64,000 nucleotides of DNA from Candidatus Aminicenantota bacterium. GTDB lineage: Bacteria > Acidobacteriota > Aminicenantia > UBA2199. The notes below the pieces were generated by a model. That model saw nothing but the letters and a program-made list of their open reading frames with translations, did not search any database and was not told the DNA's origin. Shown here one piece after another: positions 36,769 to 44,674 of the stretch. The first letter of the stretch is position 1. The number at the start of each line of letters is the position of its first letter. The position numbers were made by a program, and so were the translations under genes. The DNA lies in the NCBI GenBank assembly GCA_026393835.1, contig JAPKZK010000145.1, positions 38,188 to 102,187 on the forward strand, given 5' to 3'.

Positions 36769-37995
36769 ATGAAGAACGTATGGATATTGAATCATCATGC
36801 CGTACCGCCCAATATCGGCGGCGGCACCCGGCACCATGAACTTTCCTATTATTTAAACAAAAAAGGCTATAAAACCACCATTTTTTGTTCCGGGAATGTC
36901 CACCGGAGAGAGATCGATTTAATCCCCCCCGGTGTGACATATAAAGAGGAAAACTGTTACGGCGTGGATTATGTTTTCATAAAAACCAAACCGGCTTACG
37001 GTGAAAATGGGGTGAAGCGGGTGCTGAACATGCTTTCTTATTATTGTTTCATGGTTCGAAATTACCGGCGCTTCGGGACCCCCGACATCGTCATCGGTTC
37101 TTCGGTGCACCCATTTGCCATAGAAGCCGCCAGGGTCATTGCCCGGGAGACCGGGGCCAAATTTTTTTGTGAAATCCGCGACCTCTGGCCCGAAACCCTG
37201 GTACAAATGGGGCAAATATCCAGGTATCATCCCATTGTGCTGTTTTTTAAACGAATGGAAAAGAGGTTCTATCAAACAGCGGAAAAGATCATCGTACTTA
37301 TGCCCAATGCTTATGAATACATCAAACGATATAATATCCCGGCAGAAAAAGTGGTTTACATACCCAACGGCGTGGACGCGGCGGGTTTCGACCGTTTGAA
37401 AGAAACAAAGACAATCCCACCGGCAATAGAGGGCGCCCTGGGCAAAGGGTTCTGCTGCGTTTATATCGGCGCCCACGGCGTGGCCAACAGCCTGGAGACG
37501 CTTATATTAAGCGCCGAAATCGTGCAAAAAGAAGCCCCGGCCCCCGCTGTCACCTATATCTTCATCGGCGACGGCCCGGAAAAGAAACCCATGCAGCAAA
37601 TGGCGGAAGAACGCGGGCTAAAAAATGTCCTGTTTTTCGACCCCGTGAAAAAGGAGGAAGTGCCGTCCATCCTTTCCAGGGCCTCCATTAACCTGGCGGC
37701 CATGAAAGACCTGGAACTGTACAAATACGGCATCAGCCTGAACAAACTTTTCGATTACATGTGTTCAGGCAAGCCCGTGGTCTTTGCCGGGAATGTTTAC
37801 AATGACCTGGTCAAAATGTCCGGATGCGGCATTTCCGTGCCGGCCGACGATTACCGGGGATTTGCCGGCGCTATCCTTAAGCTCTATCATATGTCTCAAC
37901 AGGAAAGGGCCCAATTGGGGGGAAAAGGAAAAGCCTATGTTCGGGAGCACCATAATATGATAAAATTAACCGATCGATTGGAGGCCCTGTTTTAG
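36769..37995 (+). CDS. Glycosyltransferase family 4 protein (WbuB-like)
   Basis: 408 residues, GT-B fold. The N-terminus MKNVWILNHHAVPPNIGGGT with a GGxxRH-type loop and the mid-protein KVVYIPNGVDAAGFD (about 191-205) are typical of WbuB-like enzymes. The C-terminal LNKLFDYMCSGKPVVFAGN (about 325-343) is the nucleotide-sugar site. The enzyme extends the lipid-linked glycan. Part of the surface-glycan cluster, 30 nt after the preceding transferase. Confidence 0.85.
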   Translation: MKNVWILNHHAVPPNIGGGTRHHELSYYLNKKGYKTTIFCSGNVHRREIDLIPPGVTYKEENCYGVDYVFIKTKPAYGENGVKRVLNMLSYYCFMVRNYRRFGTPDIVIGSSVHPFAIEAARVIARETGAKFFCEIRDLWPETLVQMGQISRYHPIVLFFKRMEKRFYQTAEKIIVLMPNAYEYIKRYNIPAEKVVYIPNGVDAAGFDRLKETKTIPPAIEGALGKGFCCVYIGAHGVANSLETLILSAEIVQKEAPAPAVTYIFIGDGPEKKPMQQMAEERGLKNVLFFDPVKKEEVPSILSRASINLAAMKDLELYKYGISLNKLFDYMCSGKPVVFAGNVYNDLVKMSGCGISVPADDYRGFAGAILKLYHMSQQERAQLGGKGKAYVREHHNMIKLTDRLEALF

Positions 37996-38018
37996 AGTAA
38001 ACGGTACAGGGTACACGG

Positions 38019-38621
38019 ATGCGCGTTAAATATTTTTTTGACAGGATTTTTGCTTTGCTCCTTTTAGTATTGCTGGCGCCGGTTTTTTTAATCGCCGCGG
38101 CGGTTATATATTTTAAGGACCGGGGAACAATATTTTTCCGGCAAACCCGTCCCGGTTGGCATGAAAAACCATTTACCCTGCTCAAGTTCAAGACCATGAA
38201 AGAAATCTACGATGAAAACGGGGATCCCCTCCCGGATGAAGAGCGGCTCACCTCTGTCGGCAAATGCTTGAGGAAATTAAGCCTGGATGAAATACCGCAG
38301 CTTATTAACGTGTTAAAAGGGGAAATGAGTATGATCGGTCCCCGGCCGCTGTTGATGGAGTACCTGCCGTTGTACGACGAGACCCAGCGGCGCAGGCGCG
38401 AGGTTAAACCCGGCATCACCGGGTGGGCCCAGGTCAACGGCCGGAACGCCTTGAGCTGGGAAGCGAAGTTTGAGTTGGATGTATGGTATGTGGACCATTG
38501 GTCGTTATTCCTTGATCTTAAGATAATCGGCCTGACCGTCATTAAAGTATTGAAGCGGGAAGGCATATCCGGGGAAGGGTGCGCCACCATGGAAAAATTT
38601 AATGGAAGTGACGGAAAATGA
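38019..38621 (+). CDS. Polyprenyl-phosphate sugar-1-phosphate transferase (PglC-like)
   Basis: 200 residues, a monotopic phosphoglycosyl transferase. One hydrophobic re-entrant helix (about 7-30) is followed by KFKTM (about 57-61), KLSLDEIPQLINVLKGEMS (about 86-104) and MIGPRPLL. The short form matches PglC/WcaJ catalytic cores rather than five-helix WbaP. It starts glycan assembly by placing a sugar phosphate on undecaprenyl phosphate at the inner membrane. It overlaps the acetyltransferase gene by 4 nt. Confidence 0.9.
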   Translation: MRVKYFFDRIFALLLLVLLAPVFLIAAAVIYFKDRGTIFFRQTRPGWHEKPFTLLKFKTMKEIYDENGDPLPDEERLTSVGKCLRKLSLDEIPQLINVLKGEMSMIGPRPLLMEYLPLYDETQRRRREVKPGITGWAQVNGRNALSWEAKFELDVWYVDHWSLFLDLKIIGLTVIKVLKREGISGEGCATMEKFNGSDGK

Positions 38622-39268
38622 AATCGATTATTATTTATGGCGCCAGCGGCCACGGCAAAGTGATTGCCGATATCATCGAAAAGAGCGGCGGGGAAATCAT
38701 GGGATTTGTGGATGATAACGAATCCAAATGGGGAAAACTGTATTCCGGGTACCGGGTATTGGGTGGGGAAGAGCAGTTGACAAAGTTGTGTGAAGCAGGG
38801 GACGGGAAGGTTGCCGTTATTATCGGCGTGGGGGATAATCCTACCCGGGAAAAAATCCAGGAAAGATTGGCTAAAAAAAAAATACCTTTCGGCATGGCCG
38901 TTCATCCGTCCGCTCAAATAGCGAAGGGCGTTACCATCGGGGCAGGAACCGTTATCATGGCCCACTGTGCGGTGAACCCAGATACCCGGATCGGGACCCA
39001 TTGCATAATCAACACCGGCGCCGCCATCGATCATGACGGCGTCATTGGTGATTTCGTTCATATCTCGCCCGGCGCGTCTCTGGGCGGCGGGGTAAAAGTA
39101 GGGGATTTAACCTGGATCGGGTTGGGCGCCTCAGTGATTAACAATATCCAGGTGGCTGAAAACAGCATTGTCGGCGCCGGGGCAGTGGTTATCCGGGATG
39201 TGCCGTCCCATTCGATTGTCGTGGGGAATCCCGCCAAATTCTTGCGGAAAAACCAGGTAGGAGGGTAA
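38618..39268 (+). CDS. UDP-4-amino-sugar acetyltransferase (PglD/NeuD-like)
   Basis: 216 residues. The N-terminal Rossmann-like part starts MKSIIIYGASGHGKVIADII, and the C-terminal left-handed beta helix has hexapeptide repeats (about 95-200, for example ISPGASLGGGVKVGDLTWIG) with the catalytic-type His in NTGAAIDHD. Family members acetylate UDP-4-amino-4,6-dideoxy sugars with acetyl-CoA. Coupled to the PglC-like gene by a 4-nt overlap, and followed by the aminotransferase gene. Confidence 0.87.
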   Translation: MKSIIIYGASGHGKVIADIIEKSGGEIMGFVDDNESKWGKLYSGYRVLGGEEQLTKLCEAGDGKVAVIIGVGDNPTREKIQERLAKKKIPFGMAVHPSAQIAKGVTIGAGTVIMAHCAVNPDTRIGTHCIINTGAAIDHDGVIGDFVHISPGASLGGGVKVGDLTWIGLGASVINNIQVAENSIVGAGAVVIRDVPSHSIVVGNPAKFLRKNQVGG

Positions 39269-39272
39269 TCCC

Positions 39273-40415
39273 ATGAATATCCCATTATCCAACCCGGATA
39301 TTACAAAAAAAGAAAGAGATGCCGTACTTCGAGTTTTAAAGACCCCCCATTTAAGCCTGGGACCGAAACTCCCTGAATTCGAGCAGGTAATGGCCGGGTA
39401 TGCCGGGGTAAAATACGCCGTGGCCATGTCCAGCGGTACGGCCGTGCTGCACACCATTATCAAAGCCCTGGGAATCGGGAAAGGCGATTACGTGTTAACC
39501 ACCCCATTTTCCTTTATTTCCACTTCCAACTGCCTGCTGTTTGAAGGCGCGGCGCCCATTTTCGTAGATATCGATGAAAACGCCTATAACCTTACCCCGG
39601 AAGCCGTTGAAAAAGCCTATCTGGCGTTGCCGGTAGAAAAGAGGCAAAAAGTCAAAGCCGTGGCTTATGTCGATGTGTTCGGCGTCCCGGCCGACGGGGA
39701 AGGGTTTGAGCACTTCGGTAAGAAGTACCATTTACATATCATCGACGATTCCGCCGAGGCGTTGGGTTCCACGTTGAAGGGCAGGAAATGCGGTTCTTTC
39801 GGCGACGCCGGGCTGTTTGCTTTTTATCCCAACAAGCAAATCACCACCGGCGAAGGCGGAGTGCTGGTCACCGGCAACAAAGACCTTGCCGCGATGGCCA
39901 AAAGTTTACGCAACCAGGGCCGGGATGAAGGCGCCGGCTGGCTCCAGCATGCCCGCCTCGGATACAATTACCGGCTCAGCGATATCAATTGCGCCCTGGG
40001 CATCGCCCAGATGCAGCGTATCGATGAAATCCTGCAAAAACGGAAAAAAGTAAAAGCAACCTATGACGCCCAATTCGACAATTTATTTAAGAAAGGCCTG
40101 TTGATTCCCCAGCGAATTCCTGTCGGCGCTGAAGTTTCGCCTTTTGTATATGTATTAAGGTTATCCGGCGATTTCACCAAAGAGGACAGGGAGAAGTTGC
40201 TGAACAGTTTAAGGGAGAAGGGCATCGGTTGTTCCAATTATTTTACGCCCATACATTTGCAGCCCCATTACCGGGAGTTAGGTTGGCAATACGGGGACAT
40301 GCCGGCGACCGAGCGAATTTCCGAGCGAACCATTGCGCTCCCGTTTTTCAACAACCTCAAAGAGTCGCGGATAAAATACATCGTCCAGGCCGTATCCCAA
40401 TACTTTCCGCAATAG
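39273..40415 (+). CDS. DegT/DnrJ/EryC1 family sugar aminotransferase (PglE-like)
   Basis: 380 residues, PLP-dependent. The Schiff-base lysine lies in YPNKQITTGEGG (about 185-196), with SSGTAVLHTIIKALG (about 53-67) holding the phosphate-binding region and DDSAEALGS before it. It would aminate a UDP-4-keto-6-deoxy sugar to give the substrate of the PglD-like enzyme. The 4,6-dehydratase (PglF) needed upstream is not in the window. Confidence 0.88.
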   Translation: MNIPLSNPDITKKERDAVLRVLKTPHLSLGPKLPEFEQVMAGYAGVKYAVAMSSGTAVLHTIIKALGIGKGDYVLTTPFSFISTSNCLLFEGAAPIFVDIDENAYNLTPEAVEKAYLALPVEKRQKVKAVAYVDVFGVPADGEGFEHFGKKYHLHIIDDSAEALGSTLKGRKCGSFGDAGLFAFYPNKQITTGEGGVLVTGNKDLAAMAKSLRNQGRDEGAGWLQHARLGYNYRLSDINCALGIAQMQRIDEILQKRKKVKATYDAQFDNLFKKGLLIPQRIPVGAEVSPFVYVLRLSGDFTKEDREKLLNSLREKGIGCSNYFTPIHLQPHYRELGWQYGDMPATERISERTIALPFFNNLKESRIKYIVQAVSQYFPQ

Positions 40416-40501
40416 GTAGGAACGGGGACGGACAAGAAAAAATCTTTTTTCTCTTAATAAGGGCTAAAGATTCGTAATGAAATAAACCTCGTTGGAACCG
40501 A

Positions 40502-42754
40502 CTACACACCATTCCCGCAAGGATACAATATATCTAGCGAAAACAACCGGTTTAAAACATTCTCTATAAACCCTTTATTACTTGCCCCTTTAGATTCGAT
40601 GATATCCTTAAATAAATTCTCTCCATTACACAAATCCAATATTTCTTTTACCTGACCGGGTAATTCCGACCATTCCATGTCTTCCAATAAAATATAAAAG
40701 GAATTAGCAGCGAAAACCCTGTCTTTGTTCAATATCTTATATAATGCTTGCCGATACGATTGTTCACGCTTTTTTATGCAGTCTTTTATGATATTCGTAT
40801 TCCTTTCAAGACTTTCGTTGATTTCCCGGAGACTGAAATTCCCCTCGATTATTTTTATACCCGGCTTTAATTTCGGTTTGGATAATCCGTCCAATGCCTT
40901 ACCGGGTTCCTCTTTCCCGGTATCCCCTTGCATATCCGGGTTTTTAAAAATATCTTTGCCGAAATGTTCGAAATATAAGAACGTATGATTGGTACTTACC
41001 GCCCCTACAAAAGGGAATTCCAGGCCGGCATACTCTCCCGCCGTCTTCAAATACGCCGAGTCGATAACGTAAGCGTCTGTTTCCAGCTTACTCTCATTTT
41101 TTTCTTTATATAAACATAAAACTCTAAATTCATCCCCATCGGCATAACCAACGTTTGATATACCATAGGCTCGAGGATTTTTAAATACCCTGGAACCGGG
41201 TAATAACTCAAAATTTCCCAGGGTAAACAAAGATATGTGCTCTTTATTCCCGGATATAAACTCGATGGTTTCCATTGCTTCCCCGGAGGTTTCCGTGGGG
41301 AAATCCAGGAATGCCATGACCTGCACACAGATTCCCGCATCGGAAAAATTTTTAATCACTTCCCCGGCTGTTTGGGGTGTAAATCCTTTCTCTATTAATT
41401 CCAATATTCTCAGGTTCCCCGATTCCAGGCCCACGGCAACAGATAAACATCCTCCTCGTTTGAGCTTCAGGCAGTTTTCCCGGGTAAAAATTTTCTCGAT
41501 TTTTATTTCCGTATTCCAGCGATAAGAAAGTTTTCTTTTGATCAATTCAGCGGCAATGTTCAGCGCCATGACCGGGGACATGACATCGATGGCAAATGCG
41601 AAATGGTTTACTTTATATTGGGCTGCTAAAAATTCCATATCGGCGATAATTTTTTCGCTGCTTCTTTCCCTGTAGCGGGCTGTTCCCTCTTTTGTAGCGC
41701 CATAATGGCAAAAAGCACATTTGTTCCAGTAACAGCCCCGCGTCGGCGCATAAGGTAAAACCACTTGCGGCGATAAATATTTATCCAGCGGGAACCCGTG
41801 AAAATCAGGGGGTGGTAATTCGTCCAGGTTTTCCACGAAGGCATCTTTCGGGGGGAATATAATTTCATAATTTGCCCGGTCATAATAAATAACGTTTTGT
41901 AGGGAAGAAGGTTGGCCGGGTCCGGCTGCCGGTTTTGCCATGGCGGACTGAAAGGTTTTCAAGTATAAGATAAGATTATAAAGGGCGGTTTCTCCTTCAT
42001 AAATAATGATGCTATCCAGGTAATCGAAGAGAGTTTTCATTTTTTTGCGCGGCATATTTAAAACCAGGCGGCATAAAAAAGCGCCGCCGGCGCAAATATG
42101 AATGCCTGGAAAATTTTTCTTTATAAGATCCGCCACAGCGAACATTTGCAGTATCTGTGAGGGGTAGGTGACGGACATGCCGATTAAACCCGGTTTTTCC
42201 GCGGCCACCAGGGGGATGAGCTTTTGCTCGTAATACTCTATAAAAGGGTTGCTATCTTTCCCGGTTTGAGCGATGATATCGGCCCGGGAGCTTAGAAAAA
42301 AAGGGGTCGTATACCCGGCCGCATCGATTTGAGTAGGAAAATAGGCGCCGGAAATAAGCGTTAGTGCTTGCCCCAGGAAACCGGAATTTTTTCGATACTC
42401 CTTGAAATTAAAAAATCTCTCTTTATCCCTGAAGCCGGACAGGTAATTTCCCGGTTTCAGGGTATTGGGATCGATGCCTGACGCCTCTAAGCATTTCAAA
42501 TACTCTTTTTGTTCAATGAAATTAAGGGAATTTCTTTTCTCCAGGAAAGCGAAACGTTGGTCGACTTTTTGCCGGCATTTTTCCAGGAAGTCCTGGCTGA
42601 GAATGTATTCATGGGCGTCGATATTCAGGTCTTTTATAGTAACCTTTTCTCCCTGGCGACGCAAATATCCGGCTAGATAAGGAATTGCCGGGTATGGTTG
42701 GGTAAAATCAGCGGCGGGTAAGTATATAAGTAAGGTATTAAAATCCGTGGTCAC
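40502..42754 (-). CDS. B12-binding-domain radical SAM protein
   Basis: 750 residues. An N-terminal cobalamin-binding-like Rossmann domain (about 1-260) with PAIPYLAGYLRRQGEKV at the start is followed by a radical SAM barrel. The cluster motif is RGCYWNKCAFC near residue 340, which spaces cysteines as C-x4-C-x2-C rather than the usual C-x3-C-x2-C. AVGLESGNLRILELIEKGFT is a typical barrel motif. A C-terminal extension (about 560-750) is unassigned. The substrate is unknown; it stands alone, converging with the glycan cluster. Confidence 0.82.
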   Translation of the reverse strand: MTTDFNTLLIYLPAADFTQPYPAIPYLAGYLRRQGEKVTIKDLNIDAHEYILSQDFLEKCRQKVDQRFAFLEKRNSLNFIEQKEYLKCLEASGIDPNTLKPGNYLSGFRDKERFFNFKEYRKNSGFLGQALTLISGAYFPTQIDAAGYTTPFFLSSRADIIAQTGKDSNPFIEYYEQKLIPLVAAEKPGLIGMSVTYPSQILQMFAVADLIKKNFPGIHICAGGAFLCRLVLNMPRKKMKTLFDYLDSIIIYEGETALYNLILYLKTFQSAMAKPAAGPGQPSSLQNVIYYDRANYEIIFPPKDAFVENLDELPPPDFHGFPLDKYLSPQVVLPYAPTRGCYWNKCAFCHYGATKEGTARYRERSSEKIIADMEFLAAQYKVNHFAFAIDVMSPVMALNIAAELIKRKLSYRWNTEIKIEKIFTRENCLKLKRGGCLSVAVGLESGNLRILELIEKGFTPQTAGEVIKNFSDAGICVQVMAFLDFPTETSGEAMETIEFISGNKEHISLFTLGNFELLPGSRVFKNPRAYGISNVGYADGDEFRVLCLYKEKNESKLETDAYVIDSAYLKTAGEYAGLEFPFVGAVSTNHTFLYFEHFGKDIFKNPDMQGDTGKEEPGKALDGLSKPKLKPGIKIIEGNFSLREINESLERNTNIIKDCIKKREQSYRQALYKILNKDRVFAANSFYILLEDMEWSELPGQVKEILDLCNGENLFKDIIESKGASNKGFIENVLNRLFSLDILYPCGNGV

Positions 42755-42828
42755 AGGGATATTTTATCATATGTGGAAAAAAAGGCAAATCCGAAAGAGA
42801 AAAATCCATCTGTCCCCAAACCTCTTTG

Positions 42829-43030
42829 CCCACGAATTACACGAATTACACGAATAAAAACTAGCCACGGACGAACACGGACTAACCACGGACAATAAAG
42901 ACGAAGGTGAGAAGGTGAGAAGGTAGGATGGTAAGAAAAAACATGAAAACAAAAAAGATAGCCGCGAAGAACGCGAAGGGACGCGAAGAAAATAATAAAA
43001 AGCTTTTAATGAAAAGCTTTTGGAAGTCCG
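42829..43030. repeat. Cluster of dispersed intergenic repeats
   Basis: In order: CCCACGAATTACACGAATTAC, GCCACGGACGAACACGGAC, GAAGGTGAGAAGGTGAGAAGG, CCGCGAAGAACGCGAAGGG and a doubled AAAAGCTTTT. All but the last recur in the gaps at 44264-44500 and 56830-56960 in the same order. Confidence 0.65.
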
Positions 43031-43124
43031 TACCGGCGAAACCGTCCATCCGTGATATTTTCAAGGAAAGGTTTTTGGTCGCCGAAGGCGATAGTTGACG
43101 GTGGATTTAGGCCAATAAACCGGG

Positions 43125-43153
43125 TTGATAAAAAAAATCGGGCATGCTATAAT
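43125..43153 (+). promoter_or_regulatory. Strong promoter driving a probably leaderless mRNA
   Basis: TTGATA (43125-43130), 17-nt spacer, TATAAT (43148-43153). The ATG of the ATPase gene is at 43160, where transcription is expected to start. Confidence 0.65.
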
Positions 43154-43159
43154 TTCATT

Positions 43160-44263
43160 ATGAAAGAAAAGAATGAACCTTACCGCCAGGATGTCGCATT
43201 TATCGATAGGGACAAAGAACTGGCCGATTTAAGGCTTTTCGTCGATAAGCGACCTTCGGAAATCCTTTTTATCCACGGCCCCAAATCATCCGGCAAAACC
43301 ACCTTGCTCTACAAATTCCTGGGGCAAATCCAGAAAGAACAACGACTGGACGTCAAATTCATGGACCTCCGCGAAACTTTCACCAATGTATATGATGATT
43401 TCCTAAAAACTTTTTTCCGCATTGAAATCCAGGGTGAAAAAAAAGAATCCCGGGCCTCCAATATCAATATCGGATTTTTCAAAATCGATGCTTCAGTGGA
43501 AAAGAAAATCCTTGAAAAACGGGCCGATCCGTTTAAAGTGATGAAAGCCGAATTCCTGGAACTTACCCGGCAAGGCATTAAGCCCATTTTGATCATCGAT
43601 GAACTCCAGGCCCTGGATAAAATTTACCTCGAGAATGACAAAGAACGCCAATTGATCACGGCATTGTTCAATTTTTTTGTGGCCATGACCAAGCAGGCCC
43701 ACCTTGCGCATATCATCATCGCTTCTTCGGATGGGTATTTCTTGAATACCGTATATAATGATTCAAAACTCAAAAAGTGTTCCAGGTATTATAAAGTGGA
43801 TTATCTCGCTAAAAAAGACGTAATGGAGTGGCTGCTGAACCTGGAGAAATACTCGAAAATAAAAGCTTACCGGTTGACTGAGGAAGATGCCGAGAAGATA
43901 TGGGATACGGTCGGCGGCAGTATGTGGGAAATTCAGGATATATTGACTGAACTTTTCGAAAATCCTATCGATGAAGTACTCCATTTGTATAAGAAGAAAA
44001 TTAAAGGAATGATCGAATACAATATCGGCGCCGATATGGAAAAAGAAAAAGTACTGCACGTATTTCTAAAACAAGAAACCGCACGCCTGAGGGACTTTAT
44101 TTCCCAGGGAATTGCCCCGGCTGAAATCGATCCGTTATTACAAAATTTAGTTCGAAACAATATCCTCTATTTTGATCCTACCGAAGCCGTATATTATCCC
44201 CAGGGGAAGAGCTATCAATGGGGGATAAAATTATATTTTGAGAGTATAGAACAATACAAGTAG
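43160..44263 (+). CDS. Archaeal-type STAND/AAA ATPase
   Basis: 367 residues starting MKEKNEPYRQDVAFIDRDKE. The P loop is HGPKSSGKTTLL (about 38-49), Walker B is ILIIDELQALD (about 148-158), and a C-terminal winged-helix-like region (about 290-367) follows. It resembles the archaeal ATPase family of P-loop proteins, whose role is mostly unknown. ATG 43160 is chosen over an upstream in-frame ATG at 43052 because the promoter -10 box lies at 43148-43153. No partner gene is adjacent. Confidence 0.75.
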   Translation: MKEKNEPYRQDVAFIDRDKELADLRLFVDKRPSEILFIHGPKSSGKTTLLYKFLGQIQKEQRLDVKFMDLRETFTNVYDDFLKTFFRIEIQGEKKESRASNINIGFFKIDASVEKKILEKRADPFKVMKAEFLELTRQGIKPILIIDELQALDKIYLENDKERQLITALFNFFVAMTKQAHLAHIIIASSDGYFLNTVYNDSKLKKCSRYYKVDYLAKKDVMEWLLNLEKYSKIKAYRLTEEDAEKIWDTVGGSMWEIQDILTELFENPIDEVLHLYKKKIKGMIEYNIGADMEKEKVLHVFLKQETARLRDFISQGIAPAEIDPLLQNLVRNNILYFDPTEAVYYPQGKSYQWGIKLYFESIEQYK

Positions 44264-44674
44264 CCCGCGAAACACGCGAAACACACGAAAAAAGATCAGC
44301 CACGGACGAACACGGACAGTAAAGACGAAGTTGAGAAGGTAAGAAGGTAGGAAGGTAAGAAAAAACCTAGGAAAAAAAGATAGCCGCGAAGAACGCGAAG
44401 GGACGCGAAGTAAAAATAAATCCGAAGCACGATATCCGAAACAAAAACAACTGCCCACGAATTACTCGAATTTTCACGAATGTTTTTTTTCATCATTCAT
44501 CATTCCAAATCTCTCCACTGACCAATGACCCCCACCTCCCGATCCCTGATTTTTTTTCTTCTCTTCTTTTCTTCTTATCCTCTTCTCTTCTGCTTTTCTC
44601 CGCTCTTCTGATCTTCCTCGCTTCCCTTTTTTTCGGCTTTTCTCACCTTCTCACCCTCTTAACCTCTTAACTTC
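44264..44674. repeat. Intergenic region filled with dispersed repeats
   Basis: No gene seen. It holds GCGAAACACGCGAAACACACG, GCCACGGACGAACACGGAC, GAAGGTAAGAAGGTAGGAAGG, CCGCGAAGAACGCGAAGGG, CCCACGAATTACTCG, TCATCATTCATCATTCC and a pyrimidine-rich run, in the same order as the gap at 42829-43000. Confidence 0.6.
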
